Shown here: positions 9,347 to 19,740 of the stretch, in pieces
How positions within the stretch are numbered: position 1 is the stretch's first letter
Layout of the letters: each line of letters begins with the position of its first letter
Origin: Breznakibacter sp047600785
GTDB taxonomy: Bacteria; Bacteroidota; Bacteroidia; Bacteroidales; Marinilabiliaceae
Direction of reading: 5' to 3'
Length of the DNA: 64,000 nucleotides
Assembly: GCA_047600785.1 (NCBI GenBank)
Contig: JASGKH010000002.1
Span: 310,001 to 374,000, forward strand
The notes under the pieces: generated by a model
What the model was told of the DNA's origin: nothing
The model's input: only the letters and a program-made list of their open reading frames with translations
Databases searched by the model: none
Position numbers and translations under genes: made by a program

Positions 9347-11767
9347 ATGCGAACATCTCTCTTTACAATCTTGCCGCTTCTTCTTTTTTCCGCTTCGGTT
9401 TCGGCCCAGCTGCGGGCTTTTGATGCCCCGGTTCAGGGGTTTGTCAGCTGGACGCCGGCCCCGACATGGGAAGAAGGGCTTTTGTCGGGCAATGGCGAAA
9501 TCGGGGCAGTGGTGTTTGGCCGGCCGCACGACGAAACCATTATCGTCAACCATGCCCAGCTGTTCCTGCCTGCCAGGGTGCCGATGAAACCTATCGGCCA
9601 GGGCAAACGACTGGACGAAATACGGCAGTTGCTGGCTGAGGGAAAATACGAAGAAGCTGCCCGGATTCCCGTGGACCAGAGCATGGCCGAAGGGTATGGC
9701 GAACAGCATTGGATCGATCCGTTGGTGCCGTTTTGCGACATCCGTGTGCAAATGGAGCCCGGAAACGTGGATAATTACCGCCGGATGGTCGATTTCACCA
9801 CCGGAGAGGCAAAGGTCGAGTGGGTGCAGGACGGGCAGCTTTTCCAGCGGAGCCTGTTTGTGTCACGGGCCGACAGCATGCTGGTCATGGCCATCCGTTC
9901 CTCGGGGAAGATCAACTGCACGTTGCAGCTCGTCCGGCACGAGGTTCCCTGGAGCCAGTGGAGCTACATCAACAGCAACATAAAAGGGACGTGGACATCG
10001 GCCGATGGCCGGTACCTGACCTATCGCACCGAATTTGTCCACAAGTGGGGAGACAACCCCCATGGCTTTGAAGGAGTGGCACGTTTGGAAGCCCCCGGTG
10101 GCGAGGTTTCGGGCAACGGGAACCAGATCGATATCCACGGGGCCACCGAAGTGTTGCTGACCATGAAAGTAAAGCCCGGTTACGACACTGCCAATTCTCC
10201 GATACCGTTGTTAAAATCCCAGCTCGATGCCAAACCGTTTGCTTACGACACATTGTGCGCACGGCACAAACAGATCCATGGTGACCTTTTTGGCCGCGTA
10301 AAGCTGAACCTGGGCGATGGCGGCGATGCCGGCCTGCAATCGGAAGCCCTGGTGCTGAAAGCACGAAAAAACGTGTCGAACGCCATTGTACAAAAGCAGT
10401 TCGATGCGGCACGCTACCACATCATCTCGTCGGTGGGCATTAACCCGCCTACGCTCCAGGGCATTTGGAGCGGGACATGGACACCCCCCTGGTCGTCCGG
10501 GTTCACGCACGATGGCAACGTAGAGGTCGCCGTGTCGGCGTTGCTCAGCACCCGTACCCCCGAGCTGATGAAAGCTTACATGGGCTATCACGAACGCATG
10601 ATGCCCCACTACCGCGAAAACGCCCAAAAGCTCTTCGGCTGCCGCGGCATCGTGCTTCCCGCGCACAGCAGTTCGCACGGCTGGGTTATCCATTTCGACA
10701 AAACATGGTGCCTTTCGTACTGGACCGGCGGGGCCGGATGGACGGCAGGCATCCTTTACGATTACTTTCTTTACACGGGAGATAAGGCTTATCTCGCACA
10801 ACACATCTACCCGTTTATGAAAGAAGGGGCCCTTTTTTACGAAGATTTCCTGTTCAAGGGCAAAGACGGGAAATTTGTATTCTCCCCGTCCTATTCCCCC
10901 GAGAACAATCCCCTGAACAGTACGTCGCAAGCCTGCGTGGATGCCACCATGGATGTGATGATCGCGAAAGAATTGCTGCGGAACTGTATCGAAGCGGGAA
11001 AACTGTTGGGCGAATCCGGGCAGCAACTGCAAAAGTGGGCCGGCATGCTAAAGCTGATGCCCGGTTACCGGATCAATTCCGACGGTGCCCTGGCCGAATG
11101 GATCCCCGATGGGATGGAGGATAACTACCACCACCGGCATGTGTCGCATTTGTACGCGTTGTACGAGCGGGTGGCACCCGAGTTCAAAGCAGATACGAAA
11201 TTAATGGATGCCGCCAATATGGCCGTTGAGAAGCGCATGTTCCACCGTCGGTTGGAAAACGGCGGCGAGATGGTGTTTGGCCTTGCCCAGCTGGGCATGG
11301 TGACGGCCAATCTGGGCGATCGCGGCAAGACTGCCGAGATCATTGACTGGATGTCGCGCTATTACTGGACACCGTTGCTGGCCACTTACCACAACTCCGG
11401 CAGCTTGTTCAACATGGACATGAGCGGCGGCTTTCCCGCAGTCATTATGCGTGCCCTGGCCTATTCGGAGCCCGGATTGGTGAAATTGCTGCCGGCCTTG
11501 CCTGAAAAATGGGAAACGGGATCGGTGGAAGGAATGGCCCTGCGTGGGCAGCTTACGCTCAGCCGCATGGCCTGGAACCCCCAAAAAATAGAGGTGGCCA
11601 TCGTGTCGGCCATAAACCAGAAGGTTGCGCTGCAATTGCCGTCGCCGGTGGCATCGTTTACGGCAAGCAACGCCAACGCAGCCAAAGCTGCCGTAAAAGG
11701 CGGTAATATGGTGTGGCTTTCGCTTACGGCCAACCAGCCGCTTACATTAAATATCCTTTTAAAATAA
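9347..11767 (+). CDS. GH95 family alpha-L-fucosidase-like glycosidase
   Basis: An 806-residue exported protein (signal peptide ending near 'SASVSAQ'). GH95 enzymes are inverting alpha-1,2-L-fucosidases, some with alpha-L-galactosidase activity. The sequence has the N-terminal beta-sandwich ('WEEGLLSGNGEIGAVVFG'), the (alpha/alpha)6 barrel and the C-terminal 'LLPALPEKW' region. Likely catalytic residues are Glu584 ('ALAEW', general acid) and Asp691 ('FNMDMSGG', in the place of FQIDGN). The usual 'T-N-I-N' asparagine pair that positions the water reads 'T-H388-D389-G-N391', so one asparagine appears replaced. Neighbouring GH31 and GH3 enzymes make fucosylated xyloglucan the most natural substrate, but the altered pocket leaves specificity open. 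It starts 122 bases after GH31 and ends 32 bases before GH3, consistent with one operon. Confidence 0.85.
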   Translation: MRTSLFTILPLLLFSASVSAQLRAFDAPVQGFVSWTPAPTWEEGLLSGNGEIGAVVFGRPHDETIIVNHAQLFLPARVPMKPIGQGKRLDEIRQLLAEGKYEEAARIPVDQSMAEGYGEQHWIDPLVPFCDIRVQMEPGNVDNYRRMVDFTTGEAKVEWVQDGQLFQRSLFVSRADSMLVMAIRSSGKINCTLQLVRHEVPWSQWSYINSNIKGTWTSADGRYLTYRTEFVHKWGDNPHGFEGVARLEAPGGEVSGNGNQIDIHGATEVLLTMKVKPGYDTANSPIPLLKSQLDAKPFAYDTLCARHKQIHGDLFGRVKLNLGDGGDAGLQSEALVLKARKNVSNAIVQKQFDAARYHIISSVGINPPTLQGIWSGTWTPPWSSGFTHDGNVEVAVSALLSTRTPELMKAYMGYHERMMPHYRENAQKLFGCRGIVLPAHSSSHGWVIHFDKTWCLSYWTGGAGWTAGILYDYFLYTGDKAYLAQHIYPFMKEGALFYEDFLFKGKDGKFVFSPSYSPENNPLNSTSQACVDATMDVMIAKELLRNCIEAGKLLGESGQQLQKWAGMLKLMPGYRINSDGALAEWIPDGMEDNYHHRHVSHLYALYERVAPEFKADTKLMDAANMAVEKRMFHRRLENGGEMVFGLAQLGMVTANLGDRGKTAEIIDWMSRYYWTPLLATYHNSGSLFNMDMSGGFPAVIMRALAYSEPGLVKLLPALPEKWETGSVEGMALRGQLTLSRMAWNPQKIEVAIVSAINQKVALQLPSPVASFTASNANAAKAAVKGGNMVWLSLTANQPLTLNILLK

Positions 11768-11798
11768 ACCATATTCTTTTTGTCACAATCCATACCCA

Positions 11799-14015
11799 AT
11801 GAATACAAAAACTACTTTTTTGCGTCGCACGGCCATGTCGGCGTTCGCCGTTGCCATGCTGGCAGTTTCATGTCAAACACCGCAGAAAACCGGCAATGCG
11901 TCGCCTGTGGGACTTTCCACAAGCTTTGATGCCAAAATCGATGGGCTCATCGCACAAATGACATTGGAGGAAAAAATAAACCTGCTCCACGGCACCGGCA
12001 TGTTTTGGTCGGGCGGGGTAGAGCGTTTGGGGATTCCCGAGTTGCAATACGCCGACGGGCCTTTGGGCATCCGGGAAGAGATCGAGCGCAGCTCCTGGAA
12101 CGCGTTGGGGTGGACCACCGATTCGGCCACGTTTTTCCCTGCGGGCACGGCATTGGGCGCTACCTGGAATCCCGCGCTGTCGCGCCGTTACGGCGAGGCC
12201 ATTGCCCAGGAGGCACGTGCCCGGAACAAAGACATTCTGCTGGCTCCGGCCATCAACATTATGCGGACTCCGGTTTGCGGCCGTAATTATGAGTATTTTA
12301 CCGAAGACCCGTGCCTCAACGCCCAAATGGTAGTGCCTTACGTGCAGGGCGTTCAGGACCAGAACGTGGCCGCTTGCGTCAAACATTATGCGGTCAATAA
12401 CCAGGAGACCAACCGGGGCAGCATCGATGTGCTGGCCAGCGAACGCGCCTTAAGGGAGATCTACCTGCCGGGATTCCGTGCCGCAATACAAAAAGGCGGT
12501 GCCTATTCGGTCATGGGGGCCTACAACCGTTTCCGTGGCGATTATTTGTGCGAAAACGACTACATGCTCAACCAGATCCTTCGCAAGGAGTGGGGGTTTA
12601 ACGGCGTGGTCGTTTCCGATTGGGCTGCCGTGCACAATACCGTAAAAGCCGCTAAAGGAGGCCTGGACATCGAAATGGGTACCGAAGGGGCATTCGACAA
12701 CTTTTTCTTTGCCGGCCCCCTGGTCGACTCGGTGAAAAGCGGAAGCGTGCCCGAAGCGCTGATCGACCAGAAGGCAAAAAACGTGCTTCGTTTGATGTTA
12801 AACCTGAACACCATGAACCCGGACGAACGCCCCAAAGGATCGTTTAACACCCCGGAACACTCGCAATTGGTGTACGACGTGGCGGCAGAAAGCATTGTCC
12901 TGTTGAAGAACGATCAAAATGTATTGCCCGTTGACGGGAATAATTTGAAATCAATTGCCGTGATCGGCAACAATGCCCAGAAGACGTTTGCGACCGGAGG
13001 CTTCGGTGCGGGCGTGAAGGCGCGTTATGAAATTACCGCACTCCAGGGGTTCAGAAACCGTTTGCCCAATGTGGAGGTACGCTATGCCATGGGGTATGCC
13101 GAGAAGTACCTGCCCGGCGCGAACGATGGCCATTCGTTTGGTCGCCCCATTGATTACACGCCCGACGCAAAACTGATCGCCGAAGCGGCCGAAGCGGCCG
13201 GGAAAAGCGATGTGGCCGTGGTGGTGGCAGGATCGAACCGCAACGTGGAATCGGAATCCGTGGACCGTGTCGACATCAAATTGCCTTTTGCCCAGCTGGA
13301 ACTGATAAAAGCAGTGGTGGCCGCCAACCCCAGGACCGTGGTCGTGCTTATTGGGGGCGCCGCCTATGAGCTCGGCGATGTCACGGCTGCCTCGCCGGCT
13401 ATTTTATGGAGCTGGTTCAGCGGTTCCGAAGGGGGCAATGCCATTGCCGATGCCGTGTTGGGAGCAGTCAACCCATCGGGTAAATTACCGTTTACCATGC
13501 CCGTGAAACTGGCCGACGTCGGAGCGCATGCATTGAACGCGTTTCCCGGCGATCACGTAAAGGTCGAATACCTTGAGGATATTTTGGTCGGTTACCGTTG
13601 GTTCGACACAAAAAACATCGCCCCTCAGTATCCGTTTGGCTTTGGCCTGTCGTACACCACGTTCGGGATCACCGACGTGAAAACCCAGTCACCCGGATAC
13701 GGTCAGGCCGATCAGATTGATCTGTCGCTGAACCTGAAAAACACGGGATCGGTCGATGGGGCCGAGGTGGTTCAGGTGTACGTTTCCATGCCCGGGTCAA
13801 AAGTGGTACGTCCGGCAAAAGAACTGAAAGCGTTCAGGAAAGTATCGCTTCAGGCAGGACAATCCCAGGTGGTCGATGTGCAGATCCCCGTATCCGATCT
13901 GGCCTATTATGACGAAAGCACCAAGTCCTGGACCGTCGAAAAAGGCACTTACCAATTGATGGTCGGAAAATCGTCGCGCGACATTGCCCAAACGGTGACG
14001 GTTGAAATAGAATGA
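11799..14015 (+). CDS. GH3 beta-glucosidase-like lipoprotein
   Basis: Retaining exo-hydrolase of 738 residues. Begins with a lipoprotein signal (lipobox 'LAVSC'), then the GH3 N-terminal barrel ('GIPELQYADGPLGIRE', 'NIMRTPVCGRNYEYFTEDP', 'KHYAVNNQETNR') with the nucleophile Asp274 in 'VVVSDWAAV', the second alpha/beta domain ('SIVLLKNDQNVLPV') and a fibronectin-III-like C-terminal domain ('NTGSVDGAEVVQVYV'). Beta-glucosidase activity on the glucan backbone is the default expectation; beta-xylosidase is an alternative. It lies 32 bases after GH95 and 40 before the second GH31, all co-directional. Confidence 0.88.
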   Translation: MNTKTTFLRRTAMSAFAVAMLAVSCQTPQKTGNASPVGLSTSFDAKIDGLIAQMTLEEKINLLHGTGMFWSGGVERLGIPELQYADGPLGIREEIERSSWNALGWTTDSATFFPAGTALGATWNPALSRRYGEAIAQEARARNKDILLAPAINIMRTPVCGRNYEYFTEDPCLNAQMVVPYVQGVQDQNVAACVKHYAVNNQETNRGSIDVLASERALREIYLPGFRAAIQKGGAYSVMGAYNRFRGDYLCENDYMLNQILRKEWGFNGVVVSDWAAVHNTVKAAKGGLDIEMGTEGAFDNFFFAGPLVDSVKSGSVPEALIDQKAKNVLRLMLNLNTMNPDERPKGSFNTPEHSQLVYDVAAESIVLLKNDQNVLPVDGNNLKSIAVIGNNAQKTFATGGFGAGVKARYEITALQGFRNRLPNVEVRYAMGYAEKYLPGANDGHSFGRPIDYTPDAKLIAEAAEAAGKSDVAVVVAGSNRNVESESVDRVDIKLPFAQLELIKAVVAANPRTVVVLIGGAAYELGDVTAASPAILWSWFSGSEGGNAIADAVLGAVNPSGKLPFTMPVKLADVGAHALNAFPGDHVKVEYLEDILVGYRWFDTKNIAPQYPFGFGLSYTTFGITDVKTQSPGYGQADQIDLSLNLKNTGSVDGAEVVQVYVSMPGSKVVRPAKELKAFRKVSLQAGQSQVVDVQIPVSDLAYYDESTKSWTVEKGTYQLMVGKSSRDIAQTVTVEIE

Positions 14016-14054
14016 GATGTCCATAACCGGCACCAATAACCAAATCCATCTGCC

Positions 14055-16470
14055 ATGAATAAATTTCGCATCCTCAAAAACTCTCTTTTTGCCATTGCCT
14101 GGGCATGCGGGGCAACGTTTTTTGCCCCGGCCCATGCCCAGTTGCAACAAATGGGCCTGCAAAACGAACCGGTAGATATCAGTCCCGATTTCTACAATTT
14201 TACCAACACATATTATTTTGCCGACAGTCTGGCCAGCTTCGACCCGGCCACCGGTAAAGGCAGGTTGGTGTACCGCCGGCACGAATACGTGACGCGAATG
14301 GCGTTCAACAACATGCTGGGGGCATTACGTCCGGTAAAACCCAACGAATTTCCGACGGGCGAATACGCGGCATCTCCTTCATTGCCGTTTTCCATCGACT
14401 TTTCGTCGGACCGGACCATCCGTGTCACCGCCGCATCGGGCTTTAATCCCCCCGGTAACGGGGCATCGCTCATGCTGGCCGATGGCGTGGCGCCTTCGGT
14501 GAGAAATGCATGGACATACGCCAAAACCAAAGACGGGCACAAATATAGTAACGCCAACGGGTCGGTTGTTATAACCACATTCCCGTTCCATGTGGCGTTT
14601 TACGATGCGCAGGGCAAGTTGCTGACATCAACCCTGCATTTCGATGACGTCAAAGAATCGACCTATACACCGGTTCTCCCGTTTTCGTACGTGAGGCGTG
14701 CATCGGACTATTCGCGTAGTTTCAATGCCGTACTGAGCCTCTCGGCCGATGAGAAGATTTTTGGGTGCGGCGAGTCGTTCACCAAACTCGATAAGCGTGG
14801 CCAGAAACTGGTGCTTTGGACCGACGATGCCAACGGCATCGAAAACGAGACCATGTACAAGCCCATCCCGTTTTACATGAGCAGCAAAGGATATGGCGTG
14901 TTCATGCACACTTCGTCGCCTGTAACCTGTGACTTTGGCAAGTATTACACCGAGGCGGCCCAATTGATGGTTGGCGATGACGAACTGGACCTGTTCGTTT
15001 TCCTGGGCACGCCCAAAGAAATCCTCAACCAATACACCGACCTTACCGGCAAGGCCGAGATGCCGCCGCTTTGGTCGTTTGGCCTGTGGATGAGCCGTAT
15101 TACCTATTTCTCCGAAGCCGATGGGCGCAATGTGGCTGCCAGGTTAAGGGAGAACAAAATCCCGTCGGACGTGATCCACTTCGATACCGGTTGGTTCGAA
15201 ACCGATTGGCGGTGCGATTACCAATTTGCCCCATCGCGTTTCAACGACGCAAAAAAGATGATCGACGACCTCAAAAAGCAAGGCCTTCACATTTGCTTGT
15301 GGCAATTGCCCTATTTTGTGCCCCAAAACACGTTGTTCAACGAGATTGTCGACAAAGGGCTTTACGTAAAAGATGGCAAAGGTGGCATTCCCTACGAGGA
15401 TGCGGTACTTGACTTTTCAAATCCCGCCACGGTCGAATGGTACCAATCCAAGATCGGCAATCTGCTGAAAATGGGCGTTGGTGCCATTAAGGTCGACTTT
15501 GGCGAAGCCGCCCCGGCCAATGGCATTTACCATTCGGGCAAATCGGGCTTCTATGAGCACAATTTATTTCCCTTGCGTTACAACAAGGCCGTGGCCGACA
15601 TTACCTACCGTACCAACGGCGAGCACATCATGTGGGCGCGCAGCGCATGGGCGGGCAGCCAGCGCTATCCGCTGCATTGGGGCGGTGATGCGGCCAATAC
15701 CGACAACGCCATGCTGTCGCAATTGCGCGGAGGCCTTTCGCTGGGCCTGAGCGGTTTTACCTTTTGGAGCCACGACATTGGCGGTTTTGTGCAAAAAACC
15801 CCGGCCGACTTGTACCTCCGCTGGTTACCGTTCGGCATGTTGACGTCGCACAGCCGTTGTCACGGCATGCCCCCGAAAGAGCCCTGGGAATACGGCAGGG
15901 AGTTCACCGAACAAATTCCGTAAGTCGGTCGAGCTGAAATACAGACTGATGCCCTACGTGTATGCACAGGCGAAACAGAGCAGCGGGAAAGGCCTGCCCA
16001 TGGTGAGGGCGTTGCTTCTTGAATTCCCCGACGATCCGGGAGCCTGGTTGGTCGATAACCAGTACATGTTCGGCAGCGACATGCTTGTGGCCCCGCTGTT
16101 TGAAAGCAATGCCACGGCCCGTGAAGTCTATTTGCCCAAAGGGAAATGGATCGATTACCAGACCGGTAAGGCCTACGACGGAGGATGGCACCGCATTTCA
16201 GCGGGAGAAATACCCATTGTCCTGTTGGTGCGCGACGGTGCCGTGATCCCGCACATCAAGCCGGGGCAAAGTACATCCGACATGGATTGGACCAAACTGG
16301 AACTGACGGTGTACAGTGTGGCCCAAAAACCGACGGGCGCCCTGGTTTGTCTGCCGTCCGACAATGTGCTGCAAACGATCGCCGTGTCTCCCAAAGGCAG
16401 TGGTTTTGAAGTGGTGGCAAATCCTTTTGGAAATAAAGTGGCATTTAAGATCGTTAAGCCAATGAATTAA
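14055..16470 (+). pseudogene. GH31 YicI-like alpha-xylosidase, frameshifted
   Basis: Exported GH31 glycosidase (signal peptide to about 'APAHAQ'), YicI-like. It has the N-terminal sandwich ('FGCGESFTKLDKRGQ'), the barrel with nucleophile Asp481 ('IKVDFGEAAP') and acid/base Asp545 ('HWGGDAANT'), and 'GFTFWSHDIGGF'. The frame closes at 15923 and resumes to 16470. Deleting one A from the run at 15913-15915 gives 'EQFRKSVELKYRLMPY', the standard GH31 continuation, and an 804-residue protein. The C-terminal part keeps the normal sandwich domains. It ends the glycosidase run and is followed by a strong terminator. Either a real frameshift or a homopolymer error. Confidence 0.85.
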
Positions 16471-16490
16471 GATTTGTTGTCGAAAAATAC

Positions 16491-16530
16491 AAAGCACCGC
16501 GGTTAATTGGAGAATTAATCGCGGTGCTTT
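16491..16530 (+). terminator. Strong hairpin terminator after the glycosidase run
   Basis: An 18-bp stem starting AAAGCACCGCG, with one G-T pair and a 4-base loop, followed by CTGTTTT. It closes the GH31-GH95-GH3-GH31 transcription unit. Confidence 0.85.
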
Positions 16531-16592
16531 CTGTTTTATCCTGATTCATTTTACAGGTTTATGCTAAATTTGGAGTGACAAAAAAGTGTGTG

Positions 16593-17363
16593 ATGATTTC
16601 AATTGTTTCTCCTGCCAAAAATATCGATGTTCAACCCCTTGATAGATCTATAACAACGACTATACCCCGGTTTCGGGAGAATGCCAATTACATGGTGTCG
16701 TTCCTCAAACGGTTTTCTGCCGGCCAATTGGCCGATTTGTACCATGTAAACCCTGCCATTGCCCAGTTGAATTTCGACCGTTTCCGTGTCTGGGACGAGC
16801 AACACACGACAGTCTCAAAAGCGGCATCGTTTGCGTTTAACGGTGAAGTGTACCGGGGGCTTGACATCAAGTCGTTTTCCGCCGGACAATTGGCCTTTGC
16901 ACAGCAAAACCTGCGCATCCTTTCGGGGCTTTACGGTCTTTTGAAGCCCCTTGATGCCATTAATCCGTATCGTTTAGAGATGGGAACGCACTGGGGCCCG
17001 ACGGGACATGCCAATCTTTACAGGTTATGGGGAAGTTCGATCACCCAGGCACTGGCCGATGACATTAAAAATTCATCGGGCGATAAAATGCTGCTCAATC
17101 TGGCGTCGGCCGAATATTTTAAAGCGGTAAAGGCTAAAGATCTGGGATATGGGGTCGTCAATATCGATTTTAAACAGGAAGTAAACGGAAAAACCAAAAA
17201 CGTGACGGTTTACGCCAAACGGGCAAGAGGATTGATGGCGCGCTTTGTGGCGACGAACCAGATAGAACGTATTGAAGATGTAAAGGCGTTTGACCTTGAA
17301 GGATATTATTTCGATACACACCGGTCGTCCGAATACAATTGGATGTTTGTGCGGCAAGGGTAA
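16593..17363 (+). CDS. yaaA: YaaA family peroxide-stress protein (DUF328)
   Basis: A 256-residue cytoplasmic protein of the YaaA family, which in Escherichia coli lowers free iron and protects DNA under hydrogen peroxide stress. The family opening 'MISIVSPAKNID' decides the start at 16593 over an upstream ATG at 16575. Other family words are 'FNGEVYRGLD', 'ILSGLYGLLKPLD.I.PYRLEMG' and the C-terminal 'FDLEGYYFD...S....MFVR'. It is monocistronic, sitting between a terminator and a histidine kinase gene. Confidence 0.93.
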   Translation: MISIVSPAKNIDVQPLDRSITTTIPRFRENANYMVSFLKRFSAGQLADLYHVNPAIAQLNFDRFRVWDEQHTTVSKAASFAFNGEVYRGLDIKSFSAGQLAFAQQNLRILSGLYGLLKPLDAINPYRLEMGTHWGPTGHANLYRLWGSSITQALADDIKNSSGDKMLLNLASAEYFKAVKAKDLGYGVVNIDFKQEVNGKTKNVTVYAKRARGLMARFVATNQIERIEDVKAFDLEGYYFDTHRSSEYNWMFVRQG

Positions 17364-17430
17364 CTTGTGCAGAATAAGGATCTGTGGATTTGGTGAACGG
17401 ATTTTCTATAAACTTGAGACTTGACCGATT

Positions 17431-19662
17431 ATGATGATTTCCCCTGAAGATTTACTTTTTGCCTTGGATTCGACCGAGGATGTTGTCGTAATGACCGACT
17501 TGACCGGAAACATTACTTATGCGAACAAAGCGTTTGAGACCGTATATGGCTACAAACGGCACGATGTGCTGGGGAAAAATATGTGCATGCTGAAAAGTGG
17601 TTTCCATCCCCCCGAATTTTACCAAAACATGTGGGAGACCATTTTGAACGGTGAAACATGGGAAGGGGAAACCAAAAACAAAACCCGGGAGAACCGGTGT
17701 GTCTGGGAAAAGTCCCGGATTTCGCCCATCAAGAGGCCTGATGGACAAATAACAGGTTTTATTTCGGTTAAAGAGAATATTACCTATAAAAAAGAATTGG
17801 ATGAACAATTGGCCCAGGAGCAGTTCCTTTTGTCGGAACTATTCAGCAACTCCCCGGTAGGAATAACCATTTGCCAGCCAATTGTGGCGAACGACGAGAT
17901 CGTGGACGTGCTGGTGCTAAAATCCAACCCCATTGCATCGAATATCCTTAACCGTTTGGGCTTGGTTGGCCTCTCCCTGCGTAAGTTGTTCCCTTCGTCT
18001 GAGTTTGATGCCCAGTTATTCAACCAGATGACCGGGGAGAAGCTTAACTTTGAAGCTTATCTTTCGGATGTAGACAAACACCTGTCGTTCCGGACCTTCC
18101 CTTTGTTCGAAAACCGTTTTTGTGCATTGTTCATCGATGTGACCAACTACAAACAGACCATTAAGGCTTTGGTCGAAAGCGAAGAACGTTATTCTTCGTT
18201 GGTGGGTGACAGTCCCGTGCTTATTTGCCGTTTCAACAGCAAAGGGCTGGTGATTTATGCAAACAGTTGGTTCGAGGTAACTTATGGGGTGCATCACAAT
18301 GAGTTGATCGGGACTGAGTTTTATAGCTTTTTTGAGGCAGATATCAGACAATCTGTCCAGCAAAAAATAGAATCCCTGTCGATCCAAAGTCCGCAAACGG
18401 CCTTTGAGCAGCAAGTCCTGATCTTAGACCAGCCGCGATGGCAACGATGGGTAATTAGGGCATTGCTTAACAAGCAGGGGAATATATTTGAGTATCAGGC
18501 CGTGGGGATGGATTTTACGGAAATCAAGGAGGCCGAACGGGTAATCATCGAAAGCCGCAATAAACTCAATGCCATATTCAACAATAGCATCATGGCCGTT
18601 AACCTGGTGGATATTGAAGGTGGGTTAAAAATGGTCAATTCACGGATGTGCGAGATGCTTGGCTATACCGAAGACGAATTACTTGGAATATCGCCGCCAC
18701 AGTTAACCCATCCCGACGATTTGCCCCTTACCCAGATGATGTTTGAGCGGATATTCAGTGGCGAAGTCGATCACTATAGCCTAGAGAAGAGAAGCATCCG
18801 TAAAGATGGTTCCGTATTTTGGGTCAATCTGTTTGTGTCGCCGATTAAAGATGCCAACGGAAACATTAAAGAAATTGTAGGGCTGTTCGCCGACATTGAT
18901 GAGAAAAAGCGTATTGAGCTCCAGTTGGTCGAGAACGAACGTAAGTTGAAAGAGCTCAACGCGACCAAGGACAAACTTTTTTCGATCATCGCACACGATA
19001 TAAAAAATCCCTTCCATGCCATTCTGGGGCTTTCGTCATTGCTTAGCCAGCGCATCGACGATTTCTCAAAAGACGAGATCCGTGAGTTTGTTGACCGTAT
19101 TCTTGAGGCGGGCGAGAATACTTACAAACTATTGGAAGATTTGCTTACATGGGGTCGATCCCAGTTGGGTAAGTTAACTGTATCGCCCCGATGGGTACAA
19201 CCCGCAAAAATAATCGATGAGATTTTTGCCACCTATAAGACCATGGCTACCGGCAAACACATTACACTGTCCAATCAAATAGACCATACGTTGTTGTTGT
19301 GGGTCGATGATGAAATGTTGAAATTTATGTTGCGTAACTTGATCCATAACGGATTGAAGTTCACACCCGAAGGAGGGAACGTGACCTGTTTCCGGCAGCA
19401 GGAAGCAAGCAATGGTTATGCGGTCATTGGCGTGAGGGACAACGGCATTGGCATTCGCCCCCAAAAACTGGCCGTGTTGTTCGATATCAATGCATTTTTA
19501 TCCACCATGGGAACTGCCGATGAAAAAGGTACGGGTTTGGGGCTTTCGCTCACGCATGAGATGGTCGGTATAAACAGGGGCCAGATCACAGTGGAAAGTG
19601 AGGTCGGCAAGGGAACGGTATTTTATTTGACATTGCCTGTGTCCGATTCTTTGCCTGGGTGA
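17431..19662 (+). CDS. Multi-PAS sensor histidine kinase
   Basis: A 743-residue protein without clear transmembrane helices, so probably a cytoplasmic sensor. Order: PAS (~8-120, 'TDLTGNITYANKAFETVYGY'), a degenerate PAS-like region (~130-250), PAS (~255-370), PAS plus PAC (~375-500, 'GLFADIDEKKR'), HisKA with His522 in 'FSIIAHDIKNPFHAIL', then HATPase with N, G1 and G2 boxes ('LRNLIHNGLKFT', 'VRDNGIGI', 'GTGLGLSLTHEMV'). No response regulator gene is adjacent, so the partner is unknown. It could act with a regulator elsewhere in the genome. Confidence 0.92.
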   Translation: MMISPEDLLFALDSTEDVVVMTDLTGNITYANKAFETVYGYKRHDVLGKNMCMLKSGFHPPEFYQNMWETILNGETWEGETKNKTRENRCVWEKSRISPIKRPDGQITGFISVKENITYKKELDEQLAQEQFLLSELFSNSPVGITICQPIVANDEIVDVLVLKSNPIASNILNRLGLVGLSLRKLFPSSEFDAQLFNQMTGEKLNFEAYLSDVDKHLSFRTFPLFENRFCALFIDVTNYKQTIKALVESEERYSSLVGDSPVLICRFNSKGLVIYANSWFEVTYGVHHNELIGTEFYSFFEADIRQSVQQKIESLSIQSPQTAFEQQVLILDQPRWQRWVIRALLNKQGNIFEYQAVGMDFTEIKEAERVIIESRNKLNAIFNNSIMAVNLVDIEGGLKMVNSRMCEMLGYTEDELLGISPPQLTHPDDLPLTQMMFERIFSGEVDHYSLEKRSIRKDGSVFWVNLFVSPIKDANGNIKEIVGLFADIDEKKRIELQLVENERKLKELNATKDKLFSIIAHDIKNPFHAILGLSSLLSQRIDDFSKDEIREFVDRILEAGENTYKLLEDLLTWGRSQLGKLTVSPRWVQPAKIIDEIFATYKTMATGKHITLSNQIDHTLLLWVDDEMLKFMLRNLIHNGLKFTPEGGNVTCFRQQEASNGYAVIGVRDNGIGIRPQKLAVLFDINAFLSTMGTADEKGTGLGLSLTHEMVGINRGQITVESEVGKGTVFYLTLPVSDSLPG

Positions 19663-19740
19663 AGACAACTAAAAAGAACGGCACAAAAGTAGCAGTGCTT
19701 TGCGCCGTTGATGAAACATTGCCCACACGGGACCTCCCTC

